Assembly (NCBI GenBank): GCA_005778045.1
Contig: SXKQ01000143.1
Coordinates: 1-25,180, forward strand
Length of the DNA stretch: 25,180 nt
Direction: 5' to 3'
DNA from: Planctomycetia bacterium
Lineage (GTDB): Bacteria > Planctomycetota > UBA1135 > GCA-002686595
The notes under the pieces are model-generated. The model was not told the DNA's origin and made no database searches. It was given only the letters and a program-made list of their open reading frames with translations. This document shows, in pieces, positions 1 to 7,541 of the stretch (its first letter is position 1; every line of letters starts with the position of its first letter). The position numbers and the translations under genes are program-made.

Positions 1-1965
1 ATGCTCGCGAGCGTGGGCGACGAGCAGCGCGCGCTCGCGGCGCGACTCGCCGGCCATGGGCGCGCGCGCGACGTGCTGTGCGAGCTTGCGACGGGCGCTG
101 CCAGCGGCGCCTCGCGCGACCTGCGGGGTGAGGCCCTCGCCGAGATCGTGCGCGCGAGCGGCGCGGCCCTCGCGGACGTGCCATCTGGAGGCTCCAGCGT
201 GGCGGACCGCGCCGTGTTCCTGCTTGCGGCGCGTCACCCCGAGGCGAGCGTGCGAGCGGCCGCGGCCATCGCGCTCGAACGCTTTGTCGATCGCTGCGAG
301 ACGCTGGGCGAGTCTGGACGCGGCGCCGACTTGCTGGGAGCGCTCTCCGCGAGCGGTCTCGACGATGGGGCGCTCGCGTCGCGTCGGATTGCGCTGGAGC
401 TCGGCCGCAGTGGTGGGGCGCAGCGGGCACTCGAGCTGTCGCGCGCGCTCGCAGCCCGCTCGCCGCTCACGAACGACCCGCGTTCGCGAACGCTGAGAGC
501 GCGGGCGCGGCTGTTCTCCGTGGCCGCACTCGTGGCGCTCGGTCGCGGCGCGGAATGCGAGGAGCCGCTCTCGGACGCCGAGTGCGCGCTGGCCGCTCTG
601 CGCCGCGAGCGCTGGGACCTGCGCGGGCGGGATGATCGCGACGACTTCGATGCCCAGCGCATGGACGACCTCCTGCTGTCGGCGCTTGTGCCGTTGTGGC
701 GCACGCTGGTCGCCCTTCAGGGCGGCGCGCGGTCCGGCTCGCTCGCGGTACTCGAGCTCGCGCGCGCCGCGGACCTCGCATTGCTCGAAGTGCAGCTGGA
801 AGTGTCGCGCGTCTCCTGGAACATGTCGCTCTCGCACGACGAGCTGCTGCAGCATCCGCTGGGACCGACTGCGCTCGTGCTGGGCGGCGACGCGCTCGGA
901 AAGCGCGCGCTCGAGCTCGAGCTCGACTTGTGCCGCGCCCTCGCTTCCACCTGCGGGGGCGGTCTGCCGGGCTTCGAGCCCTACTCGGACGTCGAGTCGC
1001 GCCTCGGGCAGCCGCTCCAAGATCCGGCGCGCCGCAAGCTGCTCGCGGAGACCCAGTCGGCACGCCGAGAGTCGGCGCTGGGATGGATCGACCGCGAGAC
1101 CGAGCGACTCGACCGCGCCGCGATCGCGCGCGATCCCACGCGGCTCGTCGAGCTCGACGTGCTGCGCTCGCAGGTCCTGCGGATGTTCGAACGCGAGCAG
1201 GCCGAGGGCGATCCTGCCCTGCTGCGCCAGCGCGGCGTGTCGCGCGCGGGGCTCCAGTACGCGGAACGAGCGCGAGAGCAAGGACGCGCGGAGACGGCGC
1301 GGCGCGTCGCCGAGCGTGCGGCGACGGACCTCGAGGCCCTGCGCGGCACGCTCGGCGAACTCAACCTCGCGCGTTATCTCGCGGCGGCCGAGTCCGCGCA
1401 AGGTGGGGCGCTCATGGACCTCGAGCGCGGGTCGGAGGCGGAAGTCGTGTTTCAGCGCGCGCTCGAGCGACTCGACGGCGCCGCACGCGAGGTCGAGCAG
1501 CGCGACGATGCGGCCGGGGCCCGGCTCGTGCGAGCCCAGCGCGCTGGGATGCTCACCAGCCTCGCCGTCAACGCGAACGTGAAGCTGCGCTCACCCGCGA
1601 AGGCGCTCGAGTACTTCGAGCGAGCGTACGACCTCGACCAGAGCGACTTCATGAAGGTCCTGCTCGCGTGCTATCGCGCGCGCGCCGGACAGGCCGCGGA
1701 AGCGCGCGCGGCGCTTGCGGACCTGCGCGTCACTCCGGCCAACTACTACAACCTCGCCTGCACGTGGGCGCTGCTCGGGGAGCGCGAACTCGCGCTCGAC
1801 TATCTCGCGCGGGACTTTGCCGAGGTGCGCACGCAGGACGGTGCGCGCGAGCGACAGCGCATCTGGGCGGCGAGCGATCCGGACCTCGAGTCCCTGCGCG
1901 GCGATCCGCGCTTCGAGGCGCTGGTGAGTCAAGTGGACGAAGCGACGGACGGGAAAGCGAAGTGA
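1..1965 (+). CDS. TPR-repeat protein with 'TPR end-of-group' C-terminus (possibly 5'-truncated)
   Basis: The reading frame is open from the first base of the window to a TGA at 1963-1965. An ATG sits at base 1, but the frame may continue upstream, so the true start cannot be fixed. The 654 visible residues are almost wholly alpha-helical and rich in Ala, Arg, Leu and Glu, with helix pairs typical of degenerate tetratricopeptide repeats. The end is diagnostic of the TPR end-of-group family: a YYNLACTWALLG helix pair (582-593) followed by DPDLESLRGDPRF (626-638). In planctomycetes such ends often belong to Ser/Thr kinases or large scaffold proteins. No kinase motif is seen here, so if one exists it lies upstream. 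There is no signal peptide in the visible part. The stop overlaps the GTG of the next gene by three bases (GTGA), which suggests co-translation. The exact function is unknown. Confidence 0.85.
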   Translation: MLASVGDEQRALAARLAGHGRARDVLCELATGAASGASRDLRGEALAEIVRASGAALADVPSGGSSVADRAVFLLAARHPEASVRAAAAIALERFVDRCETLGESGRGADLLGALSASGLDDGALASRRIALELGRSGGAQRALELSRALAARSPLTNDPRSRTLRARARLFSVAALVALGRGAECEEPLSDAECALAALRRERWDLRGRDDRDDFDAQRMDDLLLSALVPLWRTLVALQGGARSGSLAVLELARAADLALLEVQLEVSRVSWNMSLSHDELLQHPLGPTALVLGGDALGKRALELELDLCRALASTCGGGLPGFEPYSDVESRLGQPLQDPARRKLLAETQSARRESALGWIDRETERLDRAAIARDPTRLVELDVLRSQVLRMFEREQAEGDPALLRQRGVSRAGLQYAERAREQGRAETARRVAERAATDLEALRGTLGELNLARYLAAAESAQGGALMDLERGSEAEVVFQRALERLDGAAREVEQRDDAAGARLVRAQRAGMLTSLAVNANVKLRSPAKALEYFERAYDLDQSDFMKVLLACYRARAGQAAEARAALADLRVTPANYYNLACTWALLGERELALDYLARDFAEVRTQDGARERQRIWAASDPDLESLRGDPRFEALVSQVDEATDGKAK

Positions 1966-3146
1966 GCACGGTGTCGAGAGTGCGCTTGAGCGGGCGCGGC
2001 AGGCGCCGTGTCGAAGGTGGTCATCCGTGGATCTTCGCGGACGACGTCGTGTCCACGGAGGCGGAGCCCGGAGACGTCGTGGCGATCGAGTCGCCCGATG
2101 GCCGCCGGATCGGCTGGGGGCTCTACAGCTCCGAGTCCAAGATTCGCGTGCGGCTCTTCTCGCGCGGCGAGGAGCGGCCCGACGCGGCGTTCTGGAAGGC
2201 GCAGCTGGCGCGCGCGATCGCGGCGCGGCGCAGGATGGGGCTGTTCGATCCGGCGGGCGCGTGCCGCTTGCTCGCCGGCGACGCGGACCTCGTGCCGGGG
2301 CTCGTGATCGATCACTACGCGGGCGTGTACGTGTTCCAGAGCGGCTCGCAAGGCTCGGACCGACTCGTTCCTGTGTTCGCCGAGGCGCTGTGCGAGCTCG
2401 CGGGGGAGCCGGTGGCGATCGTCGATCGCTCCGACGCGAGCGTGCGGCGGCTCGAGGGACTCGAGAAGCGCGTGGAGATCCTGCGCGGCAGCCTGCCCGC
2501 ATCGCTCGAGGTGCGCGAGGAGGGGCTGGTGTACGAGGTCGACGTGATTCATGGCCACAAGACCGGTCACTACCTTGACCAGCGCATCAATCGCAGGCGT
2601 GCGGCGCGGCTCGCGCGCGGACGGGCGATGCTCGATGCCTTCTGCTACGACGGGCTGTTCGCCGTGCGCGCCGCGCTCGAGGGAGCGACGAGCGTGCTGT
2701 GTCTCGATCAGGCCGAGGCGGCTCTCGAGCGCGCGCGGCGCAACGCGGAGCGGAATGGGGTGCTGTCGAAGCTCTCATTCGAGCGCGTCGACGTGATGCG
2801 CGACCTGCGGACGCGCGCGGACCTCGACGGACGCTTCGGTGTCGTCGTGGTCGACCCACCGGCGTTCGCGCGCAACAAGGGCGAACTGGGGGGGGCAGAG
2901 CGCGGCTATCGCGAGCTCAACTTGCGCGCACTGCGGCTCGTCGAGCCCGGTGGCCACATGGTGAGCGCCTCGTGCTCGCACGCGATGAAGTCCGAGCACT
3001 TTGTGGCGGTGCTCACGCAGGCCGCGCACCTGTCGGGGCGCGCTGTGTACCTCGAAGACCTGCTCGGGGCCTCGCCGGACCACTCGGCGCTGCTCGTGCT
3101 GCCTGAGTCGAGCTACCTGAAGTGCGCTTTCCTGCGCGTCGAGTAG
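1962..3146 (+). CDS. rlmI: RlmI-type 23S rRNA (cytosine-C5) methyltransferase, PUA domain plus SAM methyltransferase
   Basis: A 394-residue protein whose family methylates a cytosine of 23S rRNA using S-adenosylmethionine. The N-terminus (about 5-75) matches the PUA-like RNA-binding domain, with GHPWIFADDV at 20-29. A linker strand region follows, then a Rossmann methyltransferase core from about 190: HKTGHYLDQRINR (199-211), the SAM loop DAFCYDGLF (225-233), the acidic D249, the DPPAFARNK motif (298-306) and the catalytic-type Cys338 within SASCSH. Length fits RlmI (about 396). The frame is open far upstream of 1962, but that part overlaps the preceding gene in another frame and looks like noncoding shadow. 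GTG at 1962 overlaps the upstream stop and puts the PUA domain at the normal distance; GTG at 1971 or 1980 is possible. The exact target base is inferred from family, so a paralogue with another rRNA site is an alternative. Confidence 0.9.
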   Translation: MSTVSRVRLSGRGRRRVEGGHPWIFADDVVSTEAEPGDVVAIESPDGRRIGWGLYSSESKIRVRLFSRGEERPDAAFWKAQLARAIAARRRMGLFDPAGACRLLAGDADLVPGLVIDHYAGVYVFQSGSQGSDRLVPVFAEALCELAGEPVAIVDRSDASVRRLEGLEKRVEILRGSLPASLEVREEGLVYEVDVIHGHKTGHYLDQRINRRRAARLARGRAMLDAFCYDGLFAVRAALEGATSVLCLDQAEAALERARRNAERNGVLSKLSFERVDVMRDLRTRADLDGRFGVVVVDPPAFARNKGELGGAERGYRELNLRALRLVEPGGHMVSASCSHAMKSEHFVAVLTQAAHLSGRAVYLEDLLGASPDHSALLVLPESSYLKCAFLRVE

Positions 3147-3203
3147 CGCGCCTTGAGGCCCGCGCGTGGGGCCGATATCCTGCGCGCATCGCCGAGGCGA
3201 ACG

Positions 3204-3410
3204 ATGGAAATCGAGATCCGCGTCAACGGGGCCGCGCGCGCGGCGCGCGAGGGCTGCACGATTGCGGCGCTGGTGGTGGAGCTCGGGCTGCGGCCCGAAC
3301 TCGTTGCGGTCGAGCGCAATGGGCGCATCGTGCGGCGCGCGCAGCATGCGGAGACGGTGCTCGCGGACGGTGACACGCTCGAGGTCGTGACCCTTGTCGG
3401 AGGAGGCTAG
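3204..3410 (+). CDS. thiS: Sulfur carrier protein ThiS
   Basis: A 68-residue ubiquitin-fold protein. ThiS is adenylated and thiocarboxylated at its C-terminal glycine and donates sulfur to ThiG for the thiazole ring of thiamine. The sequence opens with MEIEIRVNG (beta strand typical of the family), contains ERNGRIV in the middle, and ends [14 protein letters not shown], so the essential Gly-Gly tail is intact. Length is normal (ThiS is about 65-70). ATG 3204 is chosen because upstream in-frame codons (from 3153) lie in the spacer and would add residues absent from the family. The spacer from rlmI is 57 bases, the longest in this operon. thiG follows after three bases. The genes for the ThiS-activating adenylyltransferase (ThiF) and for ThiO/ThiH are not in the window. 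Confidence 0.95.
   Translation: MEIEIRVNGAARAAREGCTIAALVVELGLRPELVAVERNGRIVRRAQHAETVLADGDTLEVVTLVGGG
3399..3406 (+). promoter_or_regulatory. Strong Shine-Dalgarno of thiG inside the thiS tail codons
   Basis: GGAGGAGG lies 7 bases before the thiG ATG at 3414. These bases are the codons for the ThiS C-terminal glycines, so one sequence encodes the catalytic tail and the ribosome binding site of the next gene. It also supports the thiG start. Confidence 0.8.
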
Positions 3411-3413
3411 GCG

Positions 3414-4217
3414 ATGACGGCGCAGTCATGGGAGCAGGACGAGCCGCTGGTGCTCGGGCGCACGACGCTGCGCTCGCGGCTGCTCGTCGGCACGGGCAAG
3501 TACAAGAGCTTCGAGGAGACGCGCGCCGCGCTCGAGGTGAGCGGCACGGACTGCGTCACCGTGGCGGTGCGGCGCGTGAACCTCGATCGCAACTCCGGGC
3601 CGTCGTTGCTCGACTTCATCGATCGCTCCAAGTGCGTGATCCTGCCGAACACGGCGGGCTGCTTTGATGCAGCGACCGCGATCCGTACCGCGGAGCTCGC
3701 TCGCGAGCTGCTCGGCACGCCGCTCGTGAAGCTCGAGGTGCTCGGCGACCCCAAGACTCTGCTGCCCGATCCCGTCGGGACGCTCGAAGCGACGCGCGAA
3801 CTCGTGAAGCAGGGCTTCGACGTGCTCGTGTATTGCTCCGACGACCCGCGCCTCGGCGTGCACCTCGCGGAGCTCGGCGCCGTGAGCGTCATGCCGGCGG
3901 GCTCGCCCATCGGCTCCGGGCTCGGGGTTCTGAATCCCAACGCGATCCGGATCCTGATGGAGCTCGTGAAGGTCCCCGTGATCGTCGATGCCGGCGTCGG
4001 CACCGCCTCGGACGTCGCGCTGGCGATGGAGCTCGGCGTGGCCGGCGTGCTGCTGAACAGCGCGATCGCGGGCGCTCGTGAGCCGCTGCGGATGGCGGCG
4101 GCGATGCGCGACGCCTGTCGCGCGGGTCGCAACGCGTTCCTCGCGGGTCGCATCGAGCGGCGGCTGTATGCCAACGCATCGTCGCCCCTCGATGGCATCA
4201 TCGGCGTGCGCAGCTAG
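3414..4217 (+). CDS. thiG: Thiazole synthase ThiG
   Basis: A 267-residue (beta/alpha)8 enzyme that condenses 1-deoxy-D-xylulose 5-phosphate, dehydroglycine and the thiocarboxylate of ThiS into the thiazole phosphate of thiamine. Seen in order: [14 protein letters not shown] (23-36), VAVRRVNLD (50-58), [10 protein letters not shown] (77-86), the Schiff-base lysine K106 in [15 protein letters not shown], the phosphate-site loops [12 protein letters not shown] and [17 protein letters not shown], and LLNSAIAGA. All are standard ThiG signatures and the length is normal. The start is fixed by a strong Shine-Dalgarno 7 bases upstream. It follows thiS directly, the usual arrangement for a sulfur carrier and its acceptor. 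No TPP riboswitch was recognised in the short spacer before thiS. Confidence 0.96.
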   Translation: MTAQSWEQDEPLVLGRTTLRSRLLVGTGKYKSFEETRAALEVSGTDCVTVAVRRVNLDRNSGPSLLDFIDRSKCVILPNTAGCFDAATAIRTAELARELLGTPLVKLEVLGDPKTLLPDPVGTLEATRELVKQGFDVLVYCSDDPRLGVHLAELGAVSVMPAGSPIGSGLGVLNPNAIRILMELVKVPVIVDAGVGTASDVALAMELGVAGVLLNSAIAGAREPLRMAAAMRDACRAGRNAFLAGRIERRLYANASSPLDGIIGVRS

Positions 4218-4223
4218 GACAGC

Positions 4224-5072
4224 ATGGAGACGCAGACGGAGATCCCGGAGTTCGAGCCGACCGCGGCCGGTGCGGCCGTGGGGCTGGTGCTCGTGCTCGC
4301 CTCGATCGCGCTGTTCCCGCTCGGGCGAGCGCTCGCGCTGCGCCTCTTTCCGGGCCGTAACGTGATCTTTGCGCGTTGGGGCTTCTTTCACGTCGGCCTC
4401 GCCATCCTCACGTACTTCACGCTGACGATCCTCGGTGGCATGTCGCTCCGCGCTGCCGGAGTGAGCCTGTCGGGCGGGATCGCGCCAGTGGTGTTCGTGG
4501 CGCTGCTGCAGGTCGCGACGGTCGCCCTGTGCTTCGTGTTTGCACGCCGTCTCGATCCGGAAGGACTCGCGGCGCTCGGGTTCCGATCGGGCGGCAACGT
4601 GCGCGCGCTCGGCGTCGGCGTGCTGGCCTACGGTTTCGGCATCCCGGCCATCATGGGCGCGATGCTGCTCTCGGCTTGGAGCTGGAAGGCGCTCGGCGTC
4701 GAGGCTCCGCCGCAGGAGGTGCTGAAGCTAGTGCTCGAGCTCGAGGGCGCGGAGCGCGTCGTGTTCGTCGCCTTGGCAGTCTTGCTGATTCCACTGTGCG
4801 AGGAGCTTTTCTTTCGCGGTTTCTTGCAGCCGCTGCTGGTGCAGAATCTCGGCGATCGAGGCGGGCTCTTCGCCACGGCGTTCCTGTTTGCGGCCGTGCA
4901 CGGAAACCTGGTCGCGTTCCTGCCGATCTTCGCCCTCGCGCTGCTGCTCGGGATGGTGATGATGCGCACCCAGCGCATCGCGGCCGCTTGGCTGGTGCAT
5001 GCGCTGCACAATGGTCTCACGATCGCGCTCGTGCTCGGCAGTGACTGGGCGCGACGCATGCTGGATACCTGA
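4224..5072 (+). CDS. CPBP-family intramembrane metalloprotease (CAAX protease-like)
   Basis: A 282-residue integral membrane protein of the CPBP (Abi / CAAX prenyl protease 2-like) family. About seven or eight hydrophobic helices are visible, for example at 17-38, 53-72, 87-107, 126-150, 178-192, 215-245 and 253-272. The three conserved motifs are present: EELFFRGF (193-200, the glutamate pair plus arginine), a histidine in FAAVHGN (222-228), and HALHNG (259-264). These residues form the glutamate/histidine active site in Rce1-type proteases. ATG 4224 lies 6 bases after the thiG stop, with AGGA overlapping that stop. Members process peptides or act in protein maturation, but substrates are rarely known and no prenylated substrate is evident nearby. 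A link to thiamine synthesis is unlikely; it seems only co-transcribed. Confidence 0.9.
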   Translation: METQTEIPEFEPTAAGAAVGLVLVLASIALFPLGRALALRLFPGRNVIFARWGFFHVGLAILTYFTLTILGGMSLRAAGVSLSGGIAPVVFVALLQVATVALCFVFARRLDPEGLAALGFRSGGNVRALGVGVLAYGFGIPAIMGAMLLSAWSWKALGVEAPPQEVLKLVLELEGAERVVFVALAVLLIPLCEELFFRGFLQPLLVQNLGDRGGLFATAFLFAAVHGNLVAFLPIFALALLLGMVMMRTQRIAAAWLVHALHNGLTIALVLGSDWARRMLDT

Positions 5073-5087
5073 GCGAGTCAGCCGACC

Positions 5088-5591
5088 ATGACCCACTTCC
5101 CGCGCAAGGGTCTGTTCCGCGCCATCGAGGGCGGCGCGTTCGTCGCCTCCAATGCCATCGTGACGGGCGACGTGACGCTCGGCGAGGACGTCGGCGTGTG
5201 GTTTGGCTGTGTCCTGCGCGGGGACGACGCGGCGCTCACGATCGGCCGTCGCACGAACGTGCAGGACCTCACCATGATCCACGCCGACACGGGCGTGCCG
5301 AACGTGATCGGGGAGGAGTGCACCATCGGACACCGCGTCGTGCTTCACGGCGCGCGCGTGGGGGATCGCTGCCTGATCGGCATGGGGTCGATCCTGCTCG
5401 GTGGTTCGGTGATCGGCGACGAGTCCCTGATCGCGGCGGGCGCCGTCGTGAAGGAGGGCTTCATCGTGCCGCCGCGCTCGCTCGTCGTGGGCCTCCCGGG
5501 CAAGATCATCCGCACGCTGACGGATGCCGACATCGCGGCCGTCCGTGCCAGCGCGGACGGCTACGTGAACAAGATCCGCCTGTACCTGTGA
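5088..5591 (+). CDS. Gamma-class carbonic anhydrase-like protein (left-handed beta-helix)
   Basis: A 167-residue left-handed beta-helix protein built from hexapeptide repeats (about 20-145). The three metal-binding histidines of gamma carbonic anhydrases are present as H65 (MIHADTG), H82 and H87 (IGHRVVLHG). The family core RGDDAALTIGRRTNVQD (44-60) and the C-terminal pattern PPRSLVVGLPGKIIRTL are also seen. The likely reaction is reversible CO2 hydration in the cytoplasm. Many short members of this YrdA/PaaY group lack the acidic loop of archaeal Cam and have weak or unproven activity, so the function is probable rather than certain. The gene starts 15 bases after the CPBP stop, and its TGA overlaps the GTG of the next gene (GTGA), so the two are probably translated together. 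Confidence 0.9.
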   Translation: MTHFPRKGLFRAIEGGAFVASNAIVTGDVTLGEDVGVWFGCVLRGDDAALTIGRRTNVQDLTMIHADTGVPNVIGEECTIGHRVVLHGARVGDRCLIGMGSILLGGSVIGDESLIAAGAVVKEGFIVPPRSLVVGLPGKIIRTLTDADIAAVRASADGYVNKIRLYL

Positions 5592-6391
5592 GCATCGACC
5601 CTTACAGCGAGCGCGAGCTCGCCTTGCTAGCTGCACTGCGCGAGCTCGGCGACGTCGCTGTCGCGTATTCGGGCGGCGTCGATTCCAGCGTACTGCTCTG
5701 CGCCGCGCGCGAGGCGCTCGGGGAGCGCGCGGTGGCGCTGATCGCCGATTCGCCGTCGCTCGCGCGCGCTGAGCTTGCGGAGGCGCTGGAGTTCGCCCGA
5801 CGCCTCGGCATCGAGCCCGTCGTCGTCTCCACGGATGAGCTCGACAACCCCCGCTACCGTGCGAACGCGGGGGACCGCTGCTACTACTGCAAGTCGACGC
5901 TCTTCCGCGCCATGACCGACTGGGCCCGCGAGCGCGATTTCGCGCACCTTGCCTTCGGCGAGATCGTGGACGACCTCGTAGACGATCGCCCCGGTGCCCG
6001 CGCCGCGCGCGAGTTCCGGGTGCACGCGCCTTTGTCGCAGGCCGGATTCACCAAGGAAGACGTGCGGCGCTTCGCGCGCGAGCGCGGGCTAGCCGTGTCC
6101 GAGAAGCCGTCGAGTGCCTGTCTCGCTTCGCGCATTCCCGTCGGCACGGCCGTGACACGCGAGCGGCTCGCGCGCGTCGAGGCCGCCGAGGCGGCCATTC
6201 GCGCGCTCGGCTTCTCGCAGGTGCGCCTGCGCGATCGTGGCGAGGTCGCGGGCTTCGAGACCTCCGACGGGGAGTTCGCGCGCGCGCAGGGGCTGCACGT
6301 CGAGCTCGAACGCGCGCTCGCACCGCTCGGCTTCGCGCGCGTCGAGCTCGCGCTTTACCGCACCGCAGCCGAGAGACTGGCGCTTTCCTAG
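5588..6391 (+). CDS. larE: LarE-type ATP-dependent sulfur transferase (PP-loop)
   Basis: A 267-residue N-type ATP pyrophosphatase. LarE adenylates and then inserts sulfur into the pyridinium-biscarboxylate precursor of the nickel-pincer nucleotide cofactor of lactate racemase and related enzymes. The PP-loop SGGVDSS is at 28-34. Family motifs follow: RCYYCKSTLF (97-106) and KPSSACLASRIPVGTAVT (173-190). Cysteines C98, C101 and C178 are all present. Single-Cys LarE proteins sacrifice their own sulfur, whereas forms with a CxxC plus a third Cys are thought to hold an iron-sulfur cluster; this one has the latter pattern. GTG 5588 overlaps the upstream stop (GTGA) and starts the protein 26 residues before the PP-loop, as in the family. 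larB and larC are absent from the window, so the pathway role is inferred from sequence only. Other PP-loop enzymes are a weaker alternative. Confidence 0.88.
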   Translation: MSIDPYSERELALLAALRELGDVAVAYSGGVDSSVLLCAAREALGERAVALIADSPSLARAELAEALEFARRLGIEPVVVSTDELDNPRYRANAGDRCYYCKSTLFRAMTDWARERDFAHLAFGEIVDDLVDDRPGARAAREFRVHAPLSQAGFTKEDVRRFARERGLAVSEKPSSACLASRIPVGTAVTRERLARVEAAEAAIRALGFSQVRLRDRGEVAGFETSDGEFARAQGLHVELERALAPLGFARVELALYRTAAERLALS

Positions 6392-6400
6392 CGCGCTCGC

Positions 6401-7537
6401 TCAGCGTTCGAACAGCGGCAAGAGCCCGTCGTTGATCGAGAGGAACAGGCAGTTCATCGCCGTGGCGAGGCATCCGCCGAACTGCTCGTCGTGCCACGAG
6501 CCGTCCGCGCGCTGTCCCTTGAGGACGTGAGCACGCTCGAACTCGAACCAACGCTCGAAGAGGCGCCGGTCGGAGTGCGTCCACAACGCGAGCGCGACGT
6601 ACAGGCGCTCGTAGTGGGGGAAGCCGGAGTCCGCGCGCTCGGCGCCGCGCTCACGCTCCATGATCTCGGTCCACATCTCGCGCACCGCGCGCTCGACCTC
6701 CGGCCCGTCGTAGCGGCCGGCGTTCTGCAGCGTGGCGAGGCCAGCGGCCGTGAGCGCGAGCGAGGACTTGGAGGTCGGGTCGAGACCGTAGCGGAAGGAG
6801 CCATCTTCCGACTGGCAGCGACGGATGTAGTCGACGGCCTTGGAGACCACGCTGGAGCTGACCTTCACGCCGCAGTTGCGGGCCGCGCGCATGGCTTGCA
6901 ACTGCACGACCGTGACGGAGTTCTCGTGTTCGAGCCCGGCCGTGGGGAAGTAGAACCAGCCGCCTTCGGAGGTCTGGGAGCGCTCGATCACGGAGATTGA
7001 CTCGGGCAGCAGCGCCGCGATGCGCTTGCCGCGCTCTCCGGAAGGGGAGAGCGTGAAGGCGTTGCACAGCGCCAGCACGGCGTATCCGTGCGCGTGCATG
7101 CCCCACTTGTCGTCGACGGACACCGCGATGTAACCGCGCGCTCCGCTCGACTGGCCGTCGGCTCGCGCGAGCAGGTAGTCGACGGCGAGCGCAACCTCGC
7201 GACCGTAGCGGCCGCGGCTCGGCGTCGAACCCTCGGCCATGAAGGCCAGAGCTCCGAGCGCGGCGAGCGCGACGGGAGCGTGTTGCGCGCCACCCGCGCG
7301 CGGAAAGGAGCCGTCCTGATGGGAGGCCTGTTGCGTGGCGAGGTAGTCGAGCCCGCGCAGGAACGAGCGTCGAGCTTCGTCATCCTTCGGCGCGGGGGAC
7401 CCAGCCAGCGGTTCCGGAGCTTGCGCGCGCTCCCGCGGGGCGCCGGGCACGGGGCGCTCGGAGTCGCGGGCATGCTCTCGGGCCGCGCAGGGCAGCGCGA
7501 ACAGCAGCAGCGCGAGCAGGGCGCGACGCGCAGTCAT
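6401..7537 (-). CDS. Secreted prenyltransferase/squalene-oxidase-repeat protein (last gene of the minus-strand operon)
   Basis: A 378-residue alpha/alpha-toroid protein. The start MTARRALLALLLFALPCAA is a signal peptide with probable cleavage near residue 19-20. A Pro/Ala/Arg-rich linker (25-50) follows, then helical repeats with QW-like turns: QDGSF (74-78), QTSEGGWFYF (188-197), QSEDGSFRYG (242-251) and QRADGSWHD (342-350). No DxDD or other terpene-cyclase acid motif is seen, so cyclase activity is doubtful; the fold may serve binding or scaffolding. It resembles the product at 13504-14655, and both end in LPxFxR. ATG 7537 is preferred over the longer open frame to 8020 because it gives the signal peptide, has AGGAGC upstream, and lies 4 bases after the previous stop. 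It ends 9 bases from larE, which runs in the opposite direction. The role is unknown. Confidence 0.88.
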   Translation of the reverse strand: MTARRALLALLLFALPCAAREHARDSERPVPGAPRERAQAPEPLAGSPAPKDDEARRSFLRGLDYLATQQASHQDGSFPRAGGAQHAPVALAALGALAFMAEGSTPSRGRYGREVALAVDYLLARADGQSSGARGYIAVSVDDKWGMHAHGYAVLALCNAFTLSPSGERGKRIAALLPESISVIERSQTSEGGWFYFPTAGLEHENSVTVVQLQAMRAARNCGVKVSSSVVSKAVDYIRRCQSEDGSFRYGLDPTSKSSLALTAAGLATLQNAGRYDGPEVERAVREMWTEIMERERGAERADSGFPHYERLYVALALWTHSDRRLFERWFEFERAHVLKGQRADGSWHDEQFGGCLATAMNCLFLSINDGLLPLFER

Positions 7538-7541
7538 CGAG

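Noticed and set aside
696..1961. Extension of the rlmI frame about 420 codons upstream of GTG 1962
   Set aside because: It overlaps the TPR gene in another frame and is Arg/Ala shadow sequence. The PUA domain begins just after GTG 1962.
3153..3203. In-frame upstream start for thiS at 3153
   Set aside because: It would add 17 residues not found in ThiS proteins; ATG 3204 gives the standard N-terminus.
3147..3203. TPP riboswitch before thiS
   Set aside because: The spacer is only 57 bases and shows no TPP-aptamer core (CUGAGA or similar).
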